From positions 62,001 to 126,000 of the forward strand of contig CAVVSR010000006.1 in assembly GCA_963750935.1 (NCBI GenBank): 64,000 nucleotides of DNA. Reading direction: 5' to 3'. Every line of letters starts with the position of its first letter. Position 1 is the first letter of the stretch. The notes below the pieces were generated by a model. It made no database searches. It was given only the letters and a program-made list of their open reading frames with translations, and was not told the origin of the DNA. Shown in pieces: positions 34,179-43,118 of the stretch. The position numbers were made by a program, and so were the translations under genes. Source of the stretch: JACCXG01 sp963750935 (GTDB taxonomy: Bacteria > Acidobacteriota > Vicinamibacteria > Vicinamibacterales > 2-12-FULL-66-21).

Positions 34179-35186
34179 GCTTTTGTTCAAGAAACGGCAC
34201 AGCGCGAAGCCGTCGATCCACTTGAACGGCGTCACGCCGGTGCTGTAGTGGCCGCACGGCAGCACGTGCAGATCGTGTGGGATGTCGAGGCGGCGGAACT
34301 CGTCGACCAGCATCTTCGACAGCCGCACCGGGAAGGTCAGGTCGTAGCGCGCGTAGACCAGCAGGATCCGCTTGTCGCGGACGCGTTCGAGATACGGAAA
34401 CGGCGAGATCGGCAGCCACAGGCGCCGGAGCTGTTCGAGGTCGATGTGCCCCTCGAGGCCGTGACGCACATGCGCCGTCGACAGGCCTTCCCAGACGACG
34501 TCGGCGAAGTAGGGGGAGATGTGGTTGAGCGCCGCGGCCTTGACCAGCGGTTCGTGCGCGGCCGTCAGCATCGACAGACAGGACCCGAGGCTGGTGCCGA
34601 GGATGCCGATCGACTCGTACCCCTGCTGCGACAGCCAGGCGATCGCCCGGCGCGCGTCGAGCACGGCCTGCCGGCACACCTGAGCCGTGCGCCCGATGTT
34701 CGCGCTGACGATGTAGTCGGCGCGGGTCAGTTCCGGCGGGCGGCGCTCGTCGTGATAGGGCAGGCTCAGGCGCAGCGCGGTGATGCCGAACCGGTTGATC
34801 AGGCGGCACAGGCCGACGTGCCCTCCGGCGTCGGCGTTCCACTGCGGCAGCACGACCACGGCCCGCCGCCGGCCCGGCTCGGACTCGCTGCGAAACAGCC
34901 TCGCCCGGACGAGGTTGTTATCGGGATGCGGAGTGCGGACCGCGCTCGGGAACGTCAGCCGGTCCCCGTCGAGCGCATAGTCGGCACACGGTTCGAGCGC
35001 GAAGAACCGATCGCTCTCGGCGAGCATCGACGCGGCCCAGCGCTCCAGGCGCTCCGACTCCGACGCCGCGGCCGCGTGAGCGCCGTCACTCAGCCAGTCC
35101 GTTCCCCACTCGAACGGCCGGACGACGCGGTCCGTCGCCGCCGACGCCAGCCTGCGCTCCCAATGATGAAAGACCCGTGATAGCAC
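34173..35186 (-). CDS. Alpha/beta hydrolase (ABHD18-like)
   Basis: A 337-residue protein with the alpha/beta-hydrolase order: strand AVVVLPQWNADAGGH (oxyanion region), nucleophile elbow GILGTSLGSCLS (Gly-x-Ser-x-Gly variant GTSLGS, near residue 215), acid-bearing segment LLVYARYDLTFP, and a C-terminal histidine in VLPCGHYSTG. The motif CRLINRFGITALRLSLPYHDERRP fits the DUF2048/ABHD18 group. No signal peptide. It starts 7 bp after the amidase stop and is likely in its operon. Substrate unknown. Confidence 0.82.
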   Translation of the reverse strand: MLSRVFHHWERRLASAATDRVVRPFEWGTDWLSDGAHAAAASESERLERWAASMLAESDRFFALEPCADYALDGDRLTFPSAVRTPHPDNNLVRARLFRSESEPGRRRAVVVLPQWNADAGGHVGLCRLINRFGITALRLSLPYHDERRPPELTRADYIVSANIGRTAQVCRQAVLDARRAIAWLSQQGYESIGILGTSLGSCLSMLTAAHEPLVKAAALNHISPYFADVVWEGLSTAHVRHGLEGHIDLEQLRRLWLPISPFPYLERVRDKRILLVYARYDLTFPVRLSKMLVDEFRRLDIPHDLHVLPCGHYSTGVTPFKWIDGFALCRFLNKSL

Positions 35187-35193
35187 CGAGTAT

Positions 35194-36529
35194 CTACCCC
35201 ATGACCTCTTCGACCGCCGCCGCGATGTCGAGGAGCCGCTCCGTCCGGCCGCGATGGCCGACGATCTGGATCCCGCGTGGCAGGCCCTCCGGTCCGTTGC
35301 CCGCGGGCAGCGAGATCGCCGGATGGCCGGTGATGTTGAACAACTGCGTCAGGCTCAGCATCGCCGCCCGCACCGGCACCTGGGTGCCGTCCACGTCGAC
35401 GGTGGTCGCACCGAGGCGCGGCGCCGGAATCGGCAGCGTGGGCAGGATCAGTGCGTCGCAGCGCTCCAGGGCCCGCGCCACCAGGCGCGACAGCGCCTCG
35501 CGCAGCCGCATCGCCCGCACGTAGTCTTCGGCGAGCAGGTAGCGTCCCATCTCGAGCCGCAGCCGGACGCCTGGCGAATACGCGTCCGCATGGTCCGCGA
35601 GCCACGGCGCGTGGTAGCAGGACGCTTCCGGCAGCACGATGTGCAGGTAAACGTGCGGCGTCCACTCGGCTTTCTGCACGTCCACTTCGGTCACGCAGGT
35701 ACCCGGCCTCGCGAATCTTCTCGATCGCGTGCTCGACGCAGCTTCGCGCACCGGGATCCAGCCGATCGAAGAAGAAGCGCCGCGGAATGCCGAAGACGAG
35801 CCGGCCCCCGGCCGGCGCCACGCCCTGCACGCTCGACCCTTTCATTGCCTGGAAGAGCAGGCCGGCGTCGCCGACGCTCCGCGCCATCGGCCCGACGTGG
35901 TCGAACGTGTGGCTGAGCGGGACGACCCCGGCGGTCGAGATCTCGCCGAGCGTCGGCTTCAATCCGACGATGCCGCACGCCGCGGCAGGAATGCGGACCG
36001 AGCCGCCGGTATCCGTCCCCACCGATCCGAAGCACATGCCCTTCGCCAGCGCGGCGGCGGAGCCGCCGCTGGAGCCGCCTGCGGATCTGGCCGCGTCCTT
36101 CGGATGCCGGACCGGCCCGAACGCGGTCTCGTCGCTGGTCGTGCCGAACGCGAACTCGTGCAGGTTGGTCTTGCCGATGACGATGGCGCCGGCGTCACGC
36201 AGGCGGCGGACCACGTCGGCGTCGCTCGACGGCTGCCGCGCGGGCAGCGCCGATCCCGACGTGGTCGGCGTGCCTTCGACGTCGATGAGATCCTTGACCG
36301 AGATCGGGATGCCGTGCAGCGGGCCGACGTAGCGCCCCGCCGCGATCTCGCGTCCCGCCCGTTCCGCGTCGGCGAGGGCCCGATCGCGCATCACGGTGAT
36401 GAACGCGTTGCCGTCCGCGCCGGCCTCGATCTGTGCCAGGCACTGCCGGACCAGATCGACCGGCGCCAGCACCCGGGCGCGGACGAGCGGGCCGATCTTC
36501 GTGATGCTGCGGAGATCAGGCGCGCTCAT
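35194..36529 (-). CDS. Amidase signature family enzyme, one frameshift
   Basis: About 444 residues after correction. The Ser-Ser-Lys catalytic triad of amidase-signature enzymes is visible: Lys in IPISVKDLID (about residue 73), cis-Ser/Ser in RSAGGSSGGSAAALA and GTDTGGSVRIPAAACG. The frame breaks near 35699-35702 (after KIREAGY), and VTEVDVQKAEWTPHVYLHIVLPEAS through the C terminus IVGHRGRTERLLDIAAAVEE follows in another frame. The span is one base too long, implying a one-base insertion. Start ATG 36529 lies inside the 3' end of a 60-residue coupled gene. Could be a GatA-like or AtzE-like hydrolase; no GatB is present, so not tRNA-Gln amidation. Confidence 0.88.
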
Positions 36530-36698
36530 GATCGCCGCCGGGTGCAGGGGTGGACGATGCCGATTCACGCAGCTCGTCGTCCGCCTGACGCAATGCGTCG
36601 GTGTTACGTGCCAGCCCCTCGAGCAGCGGCTTGAGCCCGGCCAGGCCGCGACGCTCGGCGTCGGCGATCGCGCTGGCGAGCCATTCCTGGACCGTCAT
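36516..36698 (-). CDS. Small helical protein coupled to the amidase
   Basis: A 60-residue, probably all-helical protein (TVQEWLASAIADAERRGLAGLKPLLEGLARNTDAL). Its 3' end overlaps the amidase start by 14 bp, and its ATG shares a base with the upstream stop (TGATG). Several amidase-signature enzymes have a small helical partner encoded just before them (GatC for GatA, AtzG for AtzE), so a stabilising subunit is a fair inference. No direct sequence match to GatC or AtzG is claimed. Confidence 0.65.
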   Translation of the reverse strand: MTVQEWLASAIADAERRGLAGLKPLLEGLARNTDALRQADDELRESASSTPAPGGDHERA

Positions 36699-37381
36699 CA
36701 GAACGTCAGCGTTCCACGCAGGGTGATGGGAATCGTGAGGAACTTGTGGCTCACCGGCTCGGACAGCGAGTTCCACGCGAACTTGACGCCGAGCTCGACG
36801 CCGATCGGACCCACGTCCAGCCCGCCGCCTCCTTCCGCGAAATAGCGGCTGCCGTCGCCAAGGCTGCTCGAGATCCGTCCGATGCCGCCCAGGACGAAGG
36901 CGTGGCTGCCGAGTCCCCAGCCCGGCGACCGATCGGCGACCATGATGCCGACCGCACCGTCGAGCGATTTCGCGTCGTTCAGCTCGTAGTGCGGAAATGG
37001 CGCCGGCCCGTTGAAGGCGATCTCGATCCGCGGCAGCTCCTCGTAACTGCCGCGCAGCATGAGCGCGGCGCCGGTGCTGATGCCGAGCGGGTACAGCGAC
37101 ACGCCGACGCCGCGGGTGCGCCGCGTGAAGTCGATCACGTCGATCTCTGTCGCGCCGTCCCTGGTGCGGTATTCGTAGACCTCACCCTGGGCGCTGGCGA
37201 CGTCGGTACCGAGCAGGTCCGACAGCGGATGATCCGCGAAGTGCAGCGGCTGCGTGTAGAGAAAGTCGTAGCTGAACGTGACGAAGTGCCGTCGCGGTCG
37301 ATCCGCCGAATTCGTCTGCGCCGATGCCACGGTCGCGGCACACAGCATGATCGCGCCGAGAAAACAGATGCGGGCCCACAC
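36698..37381 (-). CDS. Putative outer-membrane beta-barrel protein
   Basis: About 227 residues from the GTG at 37381, which opens a good signal peptide (VWARICFLGAIMLCAATVASAQ); an in-frame ATG at 37417 would overlap the divergent gene. The mature part alternates hydrophobic and polar residues and ends in a strand with a terminal Phe (TIPITLRGTLTF), as expected for a barrel. No family recognised. TACTCT lies 6 nt upstream of the GTG. The gene is divergent from the dehydrogenase with only 22 bp between starts. Confidence 0.65.
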   Translation of the reverse strand: MWARICFLGAIMLCAATVASAQTNSADRPRRHFVTFSYDFLYTQPLHFADHPLSDLLGTDVASAQGEVYEYRTRDGATEIDVIDFTRRTRGVGVSLYPLGISTGAALMLRGSYEELPRIEIAFNGPAPFPHYELNDAKSLDGAVGIMVADRSPGWGLGSHAFVLGGIGRISSSLGDGSRYFAEGGGGLDVGPIGVELGVKFAWNSLSEPVSHKFLTIPITLRGTLTF

Positions 37382-37403
37382 ATCCCCAGAGTAACGTACG
37401 GGC

Positions 37404-38507
37404 GTGGATGCCCGCATCCTGGCCGCAGTGATGCCTGCGCCTCGTCAGCCCGTCGAGCTCCGGGAGTTCCGTCGCCCCGACCTTCAGCCTGGCAGCGCAC
37501 TGCTTCGTACCGAGCGATCCGAGGTGTGCGGCACTGACGTGCACTTGTGGCACGGCCGGCTGTCAGGCGTCCCGTATCCGATCATCCCGGGTCACGTGTC
37601 GGCCGGCACGCTCGACGAGGTGAGGGGCCCGCTGACCGGGATCGACGGCCAGGCGCTGCGCGAGGGCGATCGCGTCGTGTTCTTCGACGTTCATCGCACG
37701 TGTGGACGGTGCCGCGCGTGCACCGTGCACCGGACGCCGACGCGCTGCGCCGCGCGCCGGGTCTACGGCATCACCGACTCGGCGGCCGAGGGCTTGTTCG
37801 GCGGCTGGTCGCAGGCCATCTATCTCGAGCCGGGCGTGGCGATGGCGAAGCTCCCGGACGCGGTCACGCTCGACGATTACATCGGCGGCGGCTGCGGGCT
37901 GCTGACCGCCGTCCACGTGCTCGAACGAGCGGCGCTCCGTCCCGGCGACAGCGTGCTGGTGCAGGGCACCGGCGCCGTCGGCTTGAGCGCGATTGCGCTG
38001 GCCCGCCTGTGCGGGGCCTCGACCGTCCTCGCGATCGGCGCGCCGCCGGAGCGGCTCGCGCTCGCGACGCGGATGGGGGCGGACCACGTCTACGATCTCG
38101 AGCGCACGACCCCGGAGGAGCGGCTGCAGGATCTGCGGTCACGCACGCACGGTGAGGGCGTCGACGTCGTCATCGAGGCGGCCGGCTCGCCGCGCGCCCT
38201 CGAAGAGGGACTGTCCCTGGTGCGCGACGGCGGCCGCTACGTGGTGGCCGGGCACTATACCGACGTCGGTCCCGCCACCATCAACGGCCATCAGCACATC
38301 AACCGCAAGCATCTCGAGATCCGCGGCTGCTGGGGCAGCGAGCCGGGGCATTTCCTGCGTGCGCTCGCCATCCTCGAGCGGCATCGGTCGACGATTCCGT
38401 GGAGCGAGGTCGGCGGACGCACCTATGGGCTGCGCGACCTGAACGACGCGCTGGCGGACGCCGAAGCGATGCGCATCACCAAGGCGCTCGTCGATCCCTG
38501 GGCCTGA
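37404..38507 (+). CDS. Zinc-type medium-chain alcohol dehydrogenase
   Basis: A 367-residue MDR-family oxidoreductase. The catalytic zinc Cys is in SEVCGTDVHLWHG, the structural zinc Cys set in CGRCRACTVHRTPTRC, and the NAD(P) Rossmann motif in VLVQGTGAVGLSAIALARLCG. The canonical GHExxG is GHVSAGTLDE here, so the usual Glu after the zinc-ligand His is a Val. The C-terminal RGCWGSEPGHFLRAL fits threonine/sorbitol dehydrogenase-like enzymes. It probably oxidises an alcohol or sugar alcohol; substrate cannot be set from sequence. Confidence 0.85.
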   Translation: MDARILAAVMPAPRQPVELREFRRPDLQPGSALLRTERSEVCGTDVHLWHGRLSGVPYPIIPGHVSAGTLDEVRGPLTGIDGQALREGDRVVFFDVHRTCGRCRACTVHRTPTRCAARRVYGITDSAAEGLFGGWSQAIYLEPGVAMAKLPDAVTLDDYIGGGCGLLTAVHVLERAALRPGDSVLVQGTGAVGLSAIALARLCGASTVLAIGAPPERLALATRMGADHVYDLERTTPEERLQDLRSRTHGEGVDVVIEAAGSPRALEEGLSLVRDGGRYVVAGHYTDVGPATINGHQHINRKHLEIRGCWGSEPGHFLRALAILERHRSTIPWSEVGGRTYGLRDLNDALADAEAMRITKALVDPWA

Positions 38508-38527
38508 CCCTTCAGTTCGAACCAGAC

Positions 38528-39934
38528 ATGAGGCACACCAAGATCGTCGCCACCGTCGGACCGGCCTGCAGCACCCCCGACATGCTGCGCGAGCTGCTCG
38601 TTGCCGGCGTCGACGTGTTCCGGCTGAACTTTTCCCACGGGACGCACGACTCGCACGCCGCGACGTATGCGGCGATTCGGGCGGCGTCGGAGGACGCGCG
38701 CCGGCCGGCGGCGGTCATGCAGGACCTGAGCGGCCCGAAGATCCGCACCGGTCCCCTCGTTGGCGGCGCGGCGATCGTGCTCGCGCCGGGCGACACGCTC
38801 CACATCGCGGCCGGCGACGAGCCCGGCGGCCCGGGCCGCGTATTCACGCCCTACGCACCGCTGATCGAGTCGGCCAGCGAGGGCGATCGGCTGCTCCTGG
38901 ACGACGGCCGGATCGAGCTGAAGGTGGTCGGCCGTCTTCCCGGCGAGATCGTGACGACCGTCGTGAACGGCGGGTCGCTCGGGCAGAAGAAGGGCATCAA
39001 CGCGCCGGGCGTGGCGCTGCCGGCATCGGCGATCACCGCGAAGGACGCCGCCGATCTGCGCTTCGGCCTCGAGCTCGGCGTCGATCTCGTGGCGCTCAGC
39101 TTCGTGCAGACAGCCGACGACCTCCGGCATGCGCAGGCCCTGATGGCGGAGGCCGGACGGGCGGTCCCGACGATCGCCAAGATTGAGCGGCCCGCCGCCG
39201 TCGACAACCTCGACGCCATCCTCGAGGTCGCGAACGGCGTGATGGTGGCGAGGGGAGATCTCGGCCTCGAGATGCCGCTCGAGCAGGTGCCGCGCGTGCA
39301 GAAGCACGTGATTCGGAAGAGCCGCGCCGCCGGCCGGCCGGTGATCCTGGCGACGCAGGTCCTGGAGTCGATGCGCACGGAGCCGCGGCCCACCCGCGCC
39401 GAGGTCAGCGACGCCGCCAACGCGGTGGACGAGGGCGCCGACGCGATCATGCTCGCGGGCGAAACCGCCGCCGGCGCGTTTCCCGTGAAGGCGGTCCAGA
39501 CGCTCGACGCCGTCATCCGCGACGCGGAGCTGCTGCCTTCAGCCGAACGCGTCGTTCTCCTGGCCGACCCGACCGGGAGCCGGCACGGACGCGCGCTCTG
39601 CGAGGCGGCGGTGACCCTGGCCGCCACGGCCAGAGCCGACGCCATCGTGGCCGTGACCCGCGAAGGCAACACGGCGCGCCTGCTCGCGGCGCTGCGGCCG
39701 CAGACGCCGGTCTTCGCGGCGACGTCGCGCCCCGACATCGCGGGGGCCAGCGCGCTGCTGTGGGGGATCACGCCGATCCTGACGCCGTGCTCGACCGTCG
39801 ACGAACTGGAAGCGCTGCTCGTGTCGAAGGGCTATCTCGGCCGCGGGGCGGTGGTGGTGTTCGTGAACGTCAGCGTAGCGCTCAATCGGACGGACGCCAA
39901 CTTCATCAACGTGCAGCGATTCGCGCCCGAGTGA
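38528..39934 (+). CDS. pyk: Pyruvate kinase
   Basis: Last step of glycolysis, phosphoenolpyruvate + ADP to pyruvate + ATP. The 468-residue product has TKIVATVGPACS, VFRLNFSHGTHDSH, QDLSGPKIRTG, the B domain, the active-site segment TIAKIERPAAVDNLDAIL (catalytic Lys), and MVARGDLGLEMPLEQVP, PVILATQVLESM (usual MLESM replaced by VLESM), EVSDAANAVDEGADAIMLAGETAAG. The C-terminal allosteric domain is complete. Start ATG 38528 is 20 bp after the dehydrogenase stop. Confidence 0.95.
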   Translation: MRHTKIVATVGPACSTPDMLRELLVAGVDVFRLNFSHGTHDSHAATYAAIRAASEDARRPAAVMQDLSGPKIRTGPLVGGAAIVLAPGDTLHIAAGDEPGGPGRVFTPYAPLIESASEGDRLLLDDGRIELKVVGRLPGEIVTTVVNGGSLGQKKGINAPGVALPASAITAKDAADLRFGLELGVDLVALSFVQTADDLRHAQALMAEAGRAVPTIAKIERPAAVDNLDAILEVANGVMVARGDLGLEMPLEQVPRVQKHVIRKSRAAGRPVILATQVLESMRTEPRPTRAEVSDAANAVDEGADAIMLAGETAAGAFPVKAVQTLDAVIRDAELLPSAERVVLLADPTGSRHGRALCEAAVTLAATARADAIVAVTREGNTARLLAALRPQTPVFAATSRPDIAGASALLWGITPILTPCSTVDELEALLVSKGYLGRGAVVVFVNVSVALNRTDANFINVQRFAPE

Positions 39935-39984
39935 CGGGACGCATCAGGAAGGTGCGAGCCCGCCCGCGCGAGCTCGCATGACGG

Positions 39985-40431
39985 TCACTTCTTGCGAAGC
40001 GACTGGACGTAGGCGACGACGGACCAGATCTGGGTCTCGTTCAGTTCGTCCTTGAACGCCGGCATCTTCGGCTTCGCCCGGCCGTTGCTCACCTTGTAGA
40101 ACACGATCCCGTCCGCATTGCGTTCGGCCCGCTTCGGGTTCGTGAGGTTCATTTCCTCGATCCGCTCGGGATCGGCGTCGGGGCCGTCGCCAAGGCCCTG
40201 GGGACCGTGGCACTTGCGGCACTTGTCGGCGAAGATCTTCTTCCCATCCGCCAGGACCGTGTCGTTGACCGTCAGCGGATTCGTTTTGTCCGGGGCATCG
40301 GGCGGCAGCTGCCAGCCGGTGCTGCGTTGACGCCCGTCGCCGCGGTCCGTTGCGACGAGCGGCGCGGCGGTAGCGAGCGCGGCGACGGCGAAGAACCCGG
40401 CCGCCGCGACGGACTGACGCAGACGAATCAT
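39985..40431 (-). CDS. Secreted class I cytochrome c
   Basis: A 148-residue exported c-type cytochrome. A signal peptide (VAAAGFFAVAALATAAPLVA) precedes one heme site CRKCH near residue 72, followed by GPQGLGDGP. A methionine in KPKMPAF is the probable sixth ligand, and a C-terminal helix (ETQIWSVVAYVQSL) ends the fold. The layout matches c6/cbb3-CcoP-like single-domain carriers. It has the strongest Shine-Dalgarno sequence in the window (AGGAGGTGA). Confidence 0.9.
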   Translation of the reverse strand: MIRLRQSVAAAGFFAVAALATAAPLVATDRGDGRQRSTGWQLPPDAPDKTNPLTVNDTVLADGKKIFADKCRKCHGPQGLGDGPDADPERIEEMNLTNPKRAERNADGIVFYKVSNGRAKPKMPAFKDELNETQIWSVVAYVQSLRKK

Positions 40432-40440
40432 TGAACCTGG

Positions 40441-40449
40441 TCACCTCCT
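40441..40449 (-). promoter_or_regulatory. Strong Shine-Dalgarno sequence of cytochrome c
   Basis: The minus strand reads AGGAGGTGA ending 9 nt before the ATG (40431). A near-perfect anti-16S match is rare in this window, where many genes show no ribosome binding site, so the cytochrome is probably highly translated. Confidence 0.7.
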
Positions 40450-40458
40450 GCGCGATGC

Positions 40459-40495
40459 GATGGCCCGAACGGCCATCATTCCGAGATGATACAGT
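40459..40495 (+). promoter_or_regulatory. Dyad and -10 box between cytochrome c and LOG gene
   Basis: Perfect inverted repeat GATGGCC-CGAAC-GGCCATC (40459-40477), then TACAGT (40490-40495) ending 10 nt before the ATG at 40506. The dyad lies around the -20 to -35 position and could be an operator for one or both divergent genes. Confidence 0.45.
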
Positions 40496-40505
40496 TTTTC
40501 GTACG

Positions 40506-41389
40506 ATGGCAAAGTCGGAGAAACCCACCCACAAACGCAGCCGCTGGCGTACCACGACGCCGAGTTTCTCGAGAGCACGGACGCGCGCCCGATCAGGTTG
40601 CTCGCCGAGTATCTCGAACCAGCGCGGCGGTTCAGGCAGGAGAACATCCAGGATACGGTGGTGTTCTTCGGATCGGCGCGTGTCCACAGCCGCCAGCAGG
40701 CGGAGCGCGCGCACAAGCTGCTGCAGAACAAGCGCGGCCGCAAGGCGTCGGACCACGCGATGCTCCTCAAGCGCAGCCGCAAGGCGATCGAATGGTCGCG
40801 CTACTACGAGGAAGCCCGCGAGCTCGCCGGCATGCTCACGCGGTGGAGCCTGTCGCTCGAAGAGCCGCGGCGCCGCTTCGTGGTCTGCTCCGGCGGCGGC
40901 CCCGGGATCATGGAAGCGGCCAACCGCGGCGCCTTCGAGGCCGGCGGCAAGACGATCGGCCTGAACATCCGGCTGCCGTTCGAGCAGGGACCCAACCGCT
41001 ACATCACCAAGGGCCTCCACTTCGAGTTCCATTACTTCTTCATGCGGAAGTTCTGGTTCGCCTACCTGGCGAAGGCGCTGGTGATCTTCCCCGGCGGGTT
41101 CGGCACGCTCGACGAGATGTTCGAGATTCTGACGCTCGCCCAGACGCGGAAGCTGTCCAAGAAGCTCCTGGTCATTCTCTACGGCAGCGAATACTGGAAC
41201 GAAGTCTTCGATCTGCGTCCGCTCGCCGAGTGGGGGGCCATCAACGAGTCGGATCTGGATCTACTCTGCCGCGTCGATTCGGCGGAACATGCGTTCGAGG
41301 AGCTGAAGAAGTTCCTCGAGGTTTACCACATGGTGCCGCAGACGGCGCAGGAGCAGAAGGCGCCCGGCATCGCCAAGACCCGCGGCTGA
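40506..41389 (+). CDS. LOG-family protein (TIGR00730-type Rossmann fold), frameshift near the start
   Basis: The body shows the cytokinin-riboside phosphoribohydrolase (LOG) signatures: VVCSGGGPGIMEAANRGAFEAGG and VIFPGGFGTLDEMFEILTLAQ (PGGxGTxxE). These enzymes cleave nucleotide 5'-monophosphates to a base and ribose phosphate. The ATG with its TACAGT promoter (MAKSEKPTHK) is out of frame with the conserved LAYHDAEFLESTDARPIRLLAEYLEP that should follow. The span is one base short of a full frame, implying one missing base near 40530-40545. In-frame initiation at 40598 would lose about 30 conserved residues. Expected length about 294 residues. Confidence 0.88.
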
Positions 41390-41432
41390 CCCGCGACCGC
41401 AGCCGGTCACCCGCGACAGGAGCAGAGGACCG

Positions 41433-41909
41433 ATGGACCAGCAGGAACGAACGACCCTGATCGCGCAGTATCGCGACGGCTACGCCGCCATCGCCGAAGC
41501 GCTGCTGAAGATCACGCCCGAAGAGCTCGACGCGCGGCCCGGCCCCGGACGCTGGACGCCGCGCGAGATCGTGCACCACCTCGCCGACAGCGAGATGACC
41601 TCGGCCGTCCGGCTGCGCCGGCTGCTCGCGGAAGACCGGCCCGCCATCGTCGGCTACGACCAGGACGAGTTCGCGCGCCGGCTGCACTACGACCGGCCGC
41701 ACGAGTCGTCGCTCGAGCTGTTCAAGTACGCGCGGCTCGCCACCGCGGAGCTGCTCGAGTGCATGACCGAGGCGGAATGGCAGCGCGAGGGCACCCACTC
41801 CGAGATGGGGCGCTACACGGTCGAGAACTGGCTGAAGATCTACGCCGAGCACGCCCACAAGCACGCACGACAGATCCGCGCGGCGCGCGGCGCCGCGCAG
41901 CAGGCCTGA
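41433..41909 (+). CDS. DinB-family protein
   Basis: A 158-residue four-helix-bundle protein. The three metal-site histidines appear in IVHHLADSE (about residue 50) and the C-terminal IYAEHAHKHARQIR (about residue 140). RPGPGRWTPREIVHHLADSEM is typical of the YfiT/DinB_2 subgroup, linked to thiol-transferase activity in Firmicutes. GGAGCAGAGGA lies just upstream of the ATG. Convergent with NamZ, 3 bp apart. Confidence 0.88.
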   Translation: MDQQERTTLIAQYRDGYAAIAEALLKITPEELDARPGPGRWTPREIVHHLADSEMTSAVRLRRLLAEDRPAIVGYDQDEFARRLHYDRPHESSLELFKYARLATAELLECMTEAEWQREGTHSEMGRYTVENWLKIYAEHAHKHARQIRAARGAAQQA

Positions 41910-41912
41910 GCG

Positions 41913-43106
41913 TCAGTAGAGCAGGTAGGGCTGGCGCAGCCGCCGGAACGCGTCCTCCTGCTCGGCCCAGGACGCGATCAGCGCGGCGATGTCGCCGTCG
42001 CGATCGACGACGGTGCGCAGCTGATCGGATCCGTACAGGATGTCGATCGGCCACTTGTCGTGTTCGTACTCGTAGGGCGGCTGGCGCCACGCATACGTCG
42101 CCGGGTTCTCGCGCCTGAAGCCGGCGATCAGCTCCACGGCGGTCCGGATCGGCTCGAATACCGCGCGGTCGGTGACGTGCGGCTGACAGCCGCCACACGT
42201 CTGCCTGGCGTGCTTCTGAAAAGTCGGCTCGAAAAAGACCGGCCTGAAGTGCACCCCCGGCAGCCGCCGCGCATTCATCGCATCGGCCAGCCGGTCGCCG
42301 TCGATCCACGGCGCCCCAATCAGCTCGAACGGCCGCGTCGTGCCCCGGCCCTCGGACAGCATCGTTCCCTCGAACAGCACCGCACCAGGGTAGACGACAG
42401 TGCTGTCGAGCGTCGGCAGGTTGGGGGACGGCATCACCCAGGGCAGGCCGGTCTCGTCGAAGTACATCTCGCGCTTCCAGCCGCCGAGCGGGACGACGTC
42501 GAGGCGGGCGCCGATCGCGAACTCCTCGTTGAAGAGCCGGGCGAGCTCGCCGATGGTCATGCCGTGGCGCAGCGGGATCGGGAACTGGCCGACGAACGAC
42601 GCGAACTCGGGGCGCAGGGTGGCCCCTTCAATCTCGACGCCGCCCACCGGGTTCGGCCGATCGCAGACCACGACGTGGACGCCGTGCCGCGCCGCCGCGC
42701 GCATGCAGTTGGCCATCGTGTAGACGTAGGTGTAGACGCGCGTGCCCACGTCCTGCAGATCGACCACCAGCACGTCGACGTCGCGGAGCATCTCGGCGGT
42801 CGGCTCGCGGGTCTCGCTGTAGAGGGAATAGACCGGCACGCGCCGCCGCCGATCCTGATCGTGCGGCGTCTCGATCATGTTGTCCTGCAGGTCGGATCGG
42901 AATCCGTGCTGCGGACCGAACAGCGCCACCACGTTGACGTCCGGGACGTCGAACAGCACGTCGGCGGCATGCCGGAAGTGGCGATCGATCGACGCCGGGT
43001 TCGAGACCAGCGCGACGCGCTTGCCGGCGAGGAGCGCCCGGTAGTCCGAGCCAAGCTGTTCGATGCCGACGCGAACCGCGGGGGTGGCGGGAGCGAGCGG
43101 AGACAT
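41913..43106 (-). CDS. DUF1343 / NamZ-type exo-beta-N-acetylmuramidase
   Basis: A 397-residue protein carrying the DUF1343 hallmarks: VALVSNPASIDR, VALFGPQHGFRSDLQDNM, VPVYSLYSETREPT, VDLQDVGTRVYTYVYTM, DRPNPVGG, PLRHGMTIGELARLFNE, and FEGTMLSEGRGTTRPFELIGAPW. The family (GH171) removes terminal MurNAc in peptidoglycan turnover. No signal peptide is evident from the chosen ATG, so a cytosolic recycling role is possible; an extension to 43274 is not hydrophobic and is unlikely. TATAAT lies 6 nt upstream. Confidence 0.92.
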   Translation of the reverse strand: MSPLAPATPAVRVGIEQLGSDYRALLAGKRVALVSNPASIDRHFRHAADVLFDVPDVNVVALFGPQHGFRSDLQDNMIETPHDQDRRRRVPVYSLYSETREPTAEMLRDVDVLVVDLQDVGTRVYTYVYTMANCMRAAARHGVHVVVCDRPNPVGGVEIEGATLRPEFASFVGQFPIPLRHGMTIGELARLFNEEFAIGARLDVVPLGGWKREMYFDETGLPWVMPSPNLPTLDSTVVYPGAVLFEGTMLSEGRGTTRPFELIGAPWIDGDRLADAMNARRLPGVHFRPVFFEPTFQKHARQTCGGCQPHVTDRAVFEPIRTAVELIAGFRRENPATYAWRQPPYEYEHDKWPIDILYGSDQLRTVVDRDGDIAALIASWAEQEDAFRRLRQPYLLY

Positions 43107-43112
43107 GCCGGA

Positions 43113-43118
43113 ATTATA
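43113..43118 (-). promoter_or_regulatory. -10 box TATAAT upstream of NamZ
   Basis: A perfect TATAAT on the minus strand ends 6 nt before the ATG (43106) and overlaps the stop region of the preceding gene (43114-43674), so the gene has its own leaderless-type promoter. Confidence 0.6.

Noticed and set aside
35090..35193. Extension of the amidase frame to 35090, overlapping the alpha/beta hydrolase.
   Set aside because: After the frameshift the long frame has no amidase similarity; the real C terminus ends at 35194.
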